Part shown: piece by piece, positions 59,245 through 64,000 of the stretch
Position numbering within the stretch: position 1 is the first letter of the stretch
Layout: each line of letters opens with the position of its first letter
DNA from: Verrucomicrobiota bacterium
GTDB taxonomy: Bacteria; Verrucomicrobiota; Verrucomicrobiia; Opitutales; Opitutaceae
NCBI GenBank assembly: GCA_023443455.1
Contig: JAEZUE010000047.1
Span: 1-64,000, forward strand
Reading direction: 5' to 3'
Length of the DNA: 64,000 nucleotides
Made by a program: the position numbers and the translations under genes
Notes under the pieces: model-generated
Databases searched by the model: none
What the model saw: only the letters and a program-made list of their open reading frames with translations
What the model was told of the DNA's origin: nothing

Positions 59245-60351
59245 ATGAAAATCGGAGTACCGAAGGAGATCAAAGGCGGGGAGACGCGCGTGTCGATGAC
59301 GCCCACGGTCTGCCGTCGCATCACGAAACTGGGGGTGGCCGTGCTCGTGGAGAAACACGCCGGACTGTGCGCCGGCTTCTCCGACCGCGAATACCACGCG
59401 GCCGGCGCCACGCTCGTGACGAGCGCGGAGCGGGTGTGGAAAACGGCGGATCTGATCCTGAAGGTAAAGGAGCCGCTGCCGGCCGAGTTCGCTCGCATCC
59501 AAACCGGCCAGACAATTTTCACCTACCTGCATCTGGCCGCGGCGCCCGAACTCGCGAAGGTGCTGGTCGCGAAGCGCGTGCTCGGCCTCGGCTACGAGAC
59601 GGTCGAGGCGCCCGACGGCACCCTGCCCCTGCTCAAGCCCATGTCGCACATCGCCGGCCGGCTCGCGACCCAGGTCGGCAGCTACTTCCTGCAGAGCCAC
59701 CACGGGGGCTCGGGCCTGTTGCTCGGCGGCATCCCGGGCGTCGCGCCCGCGCACGCAGTGGTCCTCGGCGCGGGCAATGCCGGCGCCCACGCCGTGCGCA
59801 TGGCCGTGGGCATGGGCGCACGCGTCACCGTGCTCGACCTCGATGTGCGCAAGCTCGAGCTGCTCGACTCCGAATACCAAGGACGCGTGACGACCGTGCA
59901 GGCCAGCCCGGCCAACATCGAAGGCGCGGTCGCCCAGGCCGATCTGGTGATCGGCGCGGTGCTCGTACCCGGCGCCCGCGCGCCGGTCGTCGTTTCGCGT
60001 CGCATGGTCGAGGAGATGCGCCGCGGCTGCGTGATCGTGGACATCGCCGTGGACCAGGGCGGCTGCATCGCGACCACCCGGCCGACCACGCACGAGGAGC
60101 CGACATTCACCCGACACGGAGTCGTGCACTACGCAGTGCCGAACATGCCGGCCATGGTCGGCCGCACCTCGACCATCGCGCTCACGCAGGCCACGGAGCC
60201 GTTCGTCGTCGCACTCGCCGAGGGGGGGCTCACGGGCGCGCTCGAGACGCTCCCCGGGCTGGCGCGAGGCATCAACACGCGCGACGGCATCGTCACGCAC
60301 ACCTCGGTTGCGCACGTGCTCGGCGCACGGGCCGAGCGCGCCGAGCACTAG
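59245..60351 (+). CDS. ald: Alanine dehydrogenase
   Basis: A 368-residue NAD-dependent enzyme that interconverts L-alanine and pyruvate plus ammonia. MKIGVPKEIKGGETRVSMTP, KVKEPLPAEF, LGGIPGVAPAHAVVLGAGNA (nucleotide loop), DIAVDQGGCIATTRPTTHEE and VPNMPAMVGRTSTIALT are diagnostic. Length matches the family (about 370). It is monocistronic. Confidence 0.95.
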   Translation: MKIGVPKEIKGGETRVSMTPTVCRRITKLGVAVLVEKHAGLCAGFSDREYHAAGATLVTSAERVWKTADLILKVKEPLPAEFARIQTGQTIFTYLHLAAAPELAKVLVAKRVLGLGYETVEAPDGTLPLLKPMSHIAGRLATQVGSYFLQSHHGGSGLLLGGIPGVAPAHAVVLGAGNAGAHAVRMAVGMGARVTVLDLDVRKLELLDSEYQGRVTTVQASPANIEGAVAQADLVIGAVLVPGARAPVVVSRRMVEEMRRGCVIVDIAVDQGGCIATTRPTTHEEPTFTRHGVVHYAVPNMPAMVGRTSTIALTQATEPFVVALAEGGLTGALETLPGLARGINTRDGIVTHTSVAHVLGARAERAEH

Positions 60352-60473
60352 CCCAGCATCAACCCCATTTCGCCCCCGCACGTTTCTTGCCCAGCGAATC
60401 ACCGCTCCAAGCTCTCAACGGCGAGCCGGTATGCCCGGCAGAATGGGCGGGAAACAAAAACCTTTGGGAGCGA

Positions 60474-63296
60474 CTATTCGCCCCCAGAAGACGCCTCCCC
60501 TTGTTCCGTCTCGAAGCGAGGGTCCTCCAAATAGCTCCAGTCGAACGCATCGTTTCCGTGGGGCCCCGCGTCGACGTTCACCGTGATCAGCCGAAGGCCG
60601 TCCGCCGGCAGAGCAACCACCGCACTTTGCGTTCCACGATCACCGACGACTTCGGCAGGCGCGAGCACTCGCCGAAACAGCGTGCGCACCTCACCGGCCT
60701 CGTCTTGTCCCACGACCGCCAAACCGATCCCGTCGGTCCTGCCGCCCTGACTCCCATCATAACTCGCGGATTCGAGACCAAATCCGATGCGAAACGTCGT
60801 GGCCCCCGGCGGCGGGCGATAACTCACGCTTGACGGCGAATGCGCGACCCACCGCCCATTTGAATCGCACACCATCACCGGGTCCCGATGGGCACTCACC
60901 CGCTCGCCCAATATTCGATCTGCACCGAAAGCCGCCGCGGGGCCATACGCGGCACCCTCCATCTCCAGGAAATACGACCAGTCGTTCTCGTCGTTTGCCT
61001 CCGATCCGGAAAAGAGCCGGATCTCGATCATGCCCGGCTCCGAACGGGCAAAGACAATCTCTTGGGTTTGGGGACCGCAGTCGCCGGCATTCACCTTGGG
61101 AAACAACCTCCGTGTATACAGCCGCTCCGTCTCCCCCGCCTCCGGGGTATTTTCCACCACCAGATCAATCCCATCGCTCGCCCGCTGCCCGGGCCGATCG
61201 TAGTAATAATCTTCATTCAAACCGAACGCCACCGTGAACGAGCGTAAGCCCGCCGGGCGGCGATACCGCACCTTGGCGGAGGCGGGCGCATCCCACACTC
61301 CCGAACCGTCACCGCGAAACTTCGGCTGGCCGTCGCGGGTTTCGCTCCCGACTGGCCTTAGTTCCAGCCCGGCCACCCGGATCGATGGACCCGGGGCATG
61401 GGCCAAATGAGATTCGATCACCCCCCGTTCGATCACGACAGGCGCACTCGCCAACCGCCGCTCCCCATAGACCATCACCGCACGAAACGAAACCATCGGA
61501 CTCCGCAGTTCGCCGAGTCGCACGAAAAACGCCACTTCGGGATCACCATCATGCAGGCTGAGCGAGCGACACAGCGCACCGTCCGCATAGAGCTCGACCG
61601 CTGTGGCCCCCTCCGGACCACGGACAACGACCTGTGGTGTCGGGCTCGCATGGGGCGTGAAGCCAAGCACCGCGCGGATCTCCGGACTGCTGGGCTCCGA
61701 ATCCGGCAAGGCCCGCCCCGCCACATCATCCTCGAGGCGCCGATAGAAGCTGAAGTCGCGCAAAGCATCCCCGGAAAGGCCAACCTGCGCGTATTTCTCG
61801 GTCACGTACGACCACAACCACCCGCTCTCGTGCAGCGGGTACTTGTTCTGGTACCGGATAGCACCGGTCCCGATGATCATCTCCGGCTCGTGGCGGAAAA
61901 AATCCTCCCGGAGCCGATCCCAACTCCCCGGGGTGACGAGTCCACGGGTGTCGATGAGCGGATCAACGTTGGCCCACGGGACCAACCCGGTCAGAAACGT
62001 AGTGTAGATGTACCGACTGGCAGGAAGCCTCCGCGCATGCACATAACAGTCGGGGCAGAAGCCCCAAAAAAAGACACGTCCTTCGGGTGAAGTCGCCTTG
62101 GTCACGGTGTCGAGGGACTCCGTCCATTCGTAGTCCTCGTCTTCGATCGAGCGGAAACGCGAAACCAACCGCCAGGCGGTGTCCGCCGTCGCTCCGACAA
62201 GCAGCAACGTCACCCCGTAGCGCCAGACTCGCCCCCGCCGAAAGGCAATTTCCCGAAACGCCACCACCGCCAAACCACAAACAAGGCTTAGGCCGGGCAT
62301 GACCTGGATGCTGTAGTGGGAAAAACCACGTCCGCTGAGCCCGGTCGCGAGCACTCCGGCCGCCGACCATCCCAGGGCCAGCCACCAGACGATCGGCCCG
62401 CGTGGCATGCCGAACAACCGGGGACGAATAGCGGCGACCGACAAACCGAAAGCCCCCAAGACCCCCAACCCAAACAACGCCGGCACGTGCGCCAACGCCA
62501 ACGCAAACGGTTCGCCGATCGAGGCCAACCGTTGCGCCAAGGGAACGGCCGGCACATAGACCTGATTGTTGTAGACCCATGAATAGTAGAGCAGGTCGGG
62601 CCACGCCCCGGCATAGGCGAAACAGGCGATCGTCCCACCAACCACCGCCGCAAAACCGGCACCCATGCCAGCGCCAAGCCGCAACAGAGGTCCACGGTCT
62701 CCCGCGGGGCCCCGGGACAGGAGAATGCCCAGCAGCACCAACGCCGTCCCAAAATCGAAAACCCCCGGCTGTTTGCTCAGACAGGACAATCCGAACAACA
62801 CCCCCACCAACACCCCACGCCACCATCCGGGACGACCGATCGCCGCGCTCCATACCCAAAAACCCATCACTGAAAAAAACACCAGAAACCACTCGGTATG
62901 GGCCGCCATCGCGTCGCTCTGATAGGGCAGAACGAAGGCGAGCACCCCGAACGCGACCGCGGCAACCTCGCCCGCACGGCCGTGACCGAGGCACACCCCG
63001 ATCCGCCAGACTCCGAGCGCTGTCGCGCCGATCATCGATGCCAGCACCAGATGAACCGCGAGCACATTCCAATGCCCACCGATCGCGAGAATCCCCGCCT
63101 TGAGATAAGGCACCAGCGGGCTGCGTTGATCGGCAATGTCGCGATAGAGCACCCCACCCTCGAGGATCGTCTCGGCTGCGGTGATCGTGATCCCCTCGTC
63201 CACATTCCAGATGGCCCGTTCGAGGAACGGTACCCGCACCCCCGCCGAGAGCAGCAGGACCACCAGCACAAACGAGAGTCTCCGAAGCAAATTCAT
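60474..63296 (-). CDS. GT39-like membrane glycosyltransferase with two C-terminal NPCBM-like repeats
   Basis: A 940-residue protein. About 11 transmembrane helices occupy residues 5-400, with the GT-C acidic pair in WNVDEGITI (about residue 40) and RSPLVPYLKAG. A soluble region follows, with an Ig-like part (VELYADGALCRSLSL). Two similar beta-sandwich repeats close the protein: one has VRYRRPAGLRSFTVAFGLNE and DWSYFLEME, the other VSYRPPPGATTFRIGFGLES and DWSYLEDP. They resemble NPCBM carbohydrate-binding domains. It probably transfers sugar from a lipid carrier outside the membrane. ATG at 63311 is an alternative start. Confidence 0.82.
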   Translation of the reverse strand: MNLLRRLSFVLVVLLLSAGVRVPFLERAIWNVDEGITITAAETILEGGVLYRDIADQRSPLVPYLKAGILAIGGHWNVLAVHLVLASMIGATALGVWRIGVCLGHGRAGEVAAVAFGVLAFVLPYQSDAMAAHTEWFLVFFSVMGFWVWSAAIGRPGWWRGVLVGVLFGLSCLSKQPGVFDFGTALVLLGILLSRGPAGDRGPLLRLGAGMGAGFAAVVGGTIACFAYAGAWPDLLYYSWVYNNQVYVPAVPLAQRLASIGEPFALALAHVPALFGLGVLGAFGLSVAAIRPRLFGMPRGPIVWWLALGWSAAGVLATGLSGRGFSHYSIQVMPGLSLVCGLAVVAFREIAFRRGRVWRYGVTLLLVGATADTAWRLVSRFRSIEDEDYEWTESLDTVTKATSPEGRVFFWGFCPDCYVHARRLPASRYIYTTFLTGLVPWANVDPLIDTRGLVTPGSWDRLREDFFRHEPEMIIGTGAIRYQNKYPLHESGWLWSYVTEKYAQVGLSGDALRDFSFYRRLEDDVAGRALPDSEPSSPEIRAVLGFTPHASPTPQVVVRGPEGATAVELYADGALCRSLSLHDGDPEVAFFVRLGELRSPMVSFRAVMVYGERRLASAPVVIERGVIESHLAHAPGPSIRVAGLELRPVGSETRDGQPKFRGDGSGVWDAPASAKVRYRRPAGLRSFTVAFGLNEDYYYDRPGQRASDGIDLVVENTPEAGETERLYTRRLFPKVNAGDCGPQTQEIVFARSEPGMIEIRLFSGSEANDENDWSYFLEMEGAAYGPAAAFGADRILGERVSAHRDPVMVCDSNGRWVAHSPSSVSYRPPPGATTFRIGFGLESASYDGSQGGRTDGIGLAVVGQDEAGEVRTLFRRVLAPAEVVGDRGTQSAVVALPADGLRLITVNVDAGPHGNDAFDWSYLEDPRFETEQGEASSGGE

Positions 63297-63374
63297 CGCG
63301 GAAACGCCCATGCCGGCGATCCGCCCACGACTAGTCAACAGGCATACTCGGCCCGTCGCCACCAAACTTTGGAC

Positions 63375-64000
63375 TTATCCGTAGAGATGCTGGTTCACCG
63401 CGGTCAGGCCGGTGCGCGCCACTTCGATGCAGTGTTCGATGCGGTCGATGGCGAGACCGCTCTCCCGCACGAAGGTGTGTTCTCCGATTTGGGCCCCGGT
63501 CACGGTGAGAATCTCTCCGAACCTCGCGCTTTCGCTTCCCGGCGGCAGCACCGCGGCGGAAAACGCCAGGGCCTTCGCCAGCCAGTTCGGCTCGGGGGCC
63601 AACCCGGGGTCGCGCTGGAACTCGATCGCCTGCACCGTCAGGTCGGGGAACTGCCAATGCTTGAGCAGGATCGCACCCGCATGTTCCTGCGTGAAGCCGA
63701 CGCTCTCCATCTCCCACGCCTCGACCGGTTCGTCACCGTCCCAAAACAGGCCGCCACCGAGATCTTCGATGCTCTGGTTGATCGCGAGGCGCCCGATGTA
63801 GCGGAGCAGCCCGGCCGTGTGTGCGTCGTCCGGCGACACATCGCTGGTCTCCGCCGCCAACGCCTCGACCAACAGCCCCTGGAACAGGCTCTCGGCCCAG
63901 AAATCCTCGGCCGCGATGCCGTAGCTGCCGAGGTTGCGCCCGGCCGCGAGATGGGCGACCGCCGTGTTCAACAAACGGATTCCCTCGCGGAAACCGATCT
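63375..64000 (-). CDS. HDOD-domain protein, cut by the window edge
   Basis: The C-terminal 208 residues of a protein whose start lies beyond the window. IGFREGIRLLNTAVAHLAAG, FWAESLFQGLLVEALAAE, HTAGLLRYIGRLAINQSIED and EHAGAILLKHWQFPDLTVQA follow the HDOD pattern, including the position of the HD-like segment in which the metal ligands are mostly lost. HDOD proteins are signalling adaptors. No second domain is seen in the visible part. Confidence 0.85.
   Translation of the reverse strand, partial: IGFREGIRLLNTAVAHLAAGRNLGSYGIAAEDFWAESLFQGLLVEALAAETSDVSPDDAHTAGLLRYIGRLAINQSIEDLGGGLFWDGDEPVEAWEMESVGFTQEHAGAILLKHWQFPDLTVQAIEFQRDPGLAPEPNWLAKALAFSAAVLPPGSESARFGEILTVTGAQIGEHTFVRESGLAIDRIEHCIEVARTGLTAVNQHLYG

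Overview
The window is about 67% GC with strong G/C bias at third codon positions. Its gene set points to Verrucomicrobiota, most likely an Opitutaceae-like bacterium. The pointers are lysine synthesis through DapL, a pilus operon laid out like Akkermansia Amuc_1098-1101, LpxI and other Gram-negative envelope genes, a large secreted protein with a DUF6298-like C-terminus, sensor kinases with large extracytoplasmic sensor regions, and a small Lys/Arg-rich protein. This assignment is inferred from gene content; there is no rRNA in the window.

Layout. 0.4-3.4 kb: cofactor operon panC-GNAT-nadB (minus). 3.7-16.4 kb: a chemoreceptor, a secreted beta-helix protein, dapL, a ParDE/RelE-type toxin-antitoxin pair, a GH2 beta-galactosidase divergent from a NarL-type two-component pair. 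16.4-21.1 kb: VanZ-like protein, tRNA-Pro(GGG), tRNA-Leu(CAA) and an orphan propeller-type histidine kinase, followed by almost 1 kb without a gene. 22-28.7 kb: LysR regulator, then a lipid-flavoured run (ceramidase-like protein, small membrane protein, MFS carrier, Aas-like acyltransferase/acyl-ACP synthetase) and an FKBP isomerase. 29-43 kb: housekeeping genes (lpxI, folC, accD, comF-like, truA, ruvX, mannose-1-phosphate guanylyltransferase, moeB-like, class IV aminotransferase, rimO, 5'-3' exonuclease) with a FitAB/VapBC-like pair, a histone-H1-like protein, a 33-residue basic protein and a candidate structured RNA after rimO. 43-48 kb: pilus operon (PilM/N-like, PilN/O-like, secretin). 48.7-59 kb: leuS, then an accessory stretch with a duplicated leuS tail, a low-GC membrane protein, an AAA ATPase, a NYN nuclease between two REPIN-like elements, a zinc-ribbon protein, a SET-domain protein and a degenerate Fic protein. 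59-64 kb: alanine dehydrogenase, a GT39-like membrane glycosyltransferase and the start-truncated (window edge) HDOD protein.

The most unusual signal is not a gene. Eight intergenic elements are each 38 bp long, are palindromic over most of their length, and share the centre CGRYCG at positions 17-22, while their 16-base arms differ. They sit at 23.1, 28.9, 34.0, 34.2 and (four of them) 48.1-48.5 kb. Neighbouring elements share arms, so three close pairs exist. Other observations worth checking are the leuS 3'-end/terminator duplication around a foreign-looking gene, an array of TTGYGCC(A) boxes around the start of the Fic gene whose catalytic His is Gln, the rod-like RNA with a good promoter after rimO, and an AccD that has lost three of four zinc cysteines.
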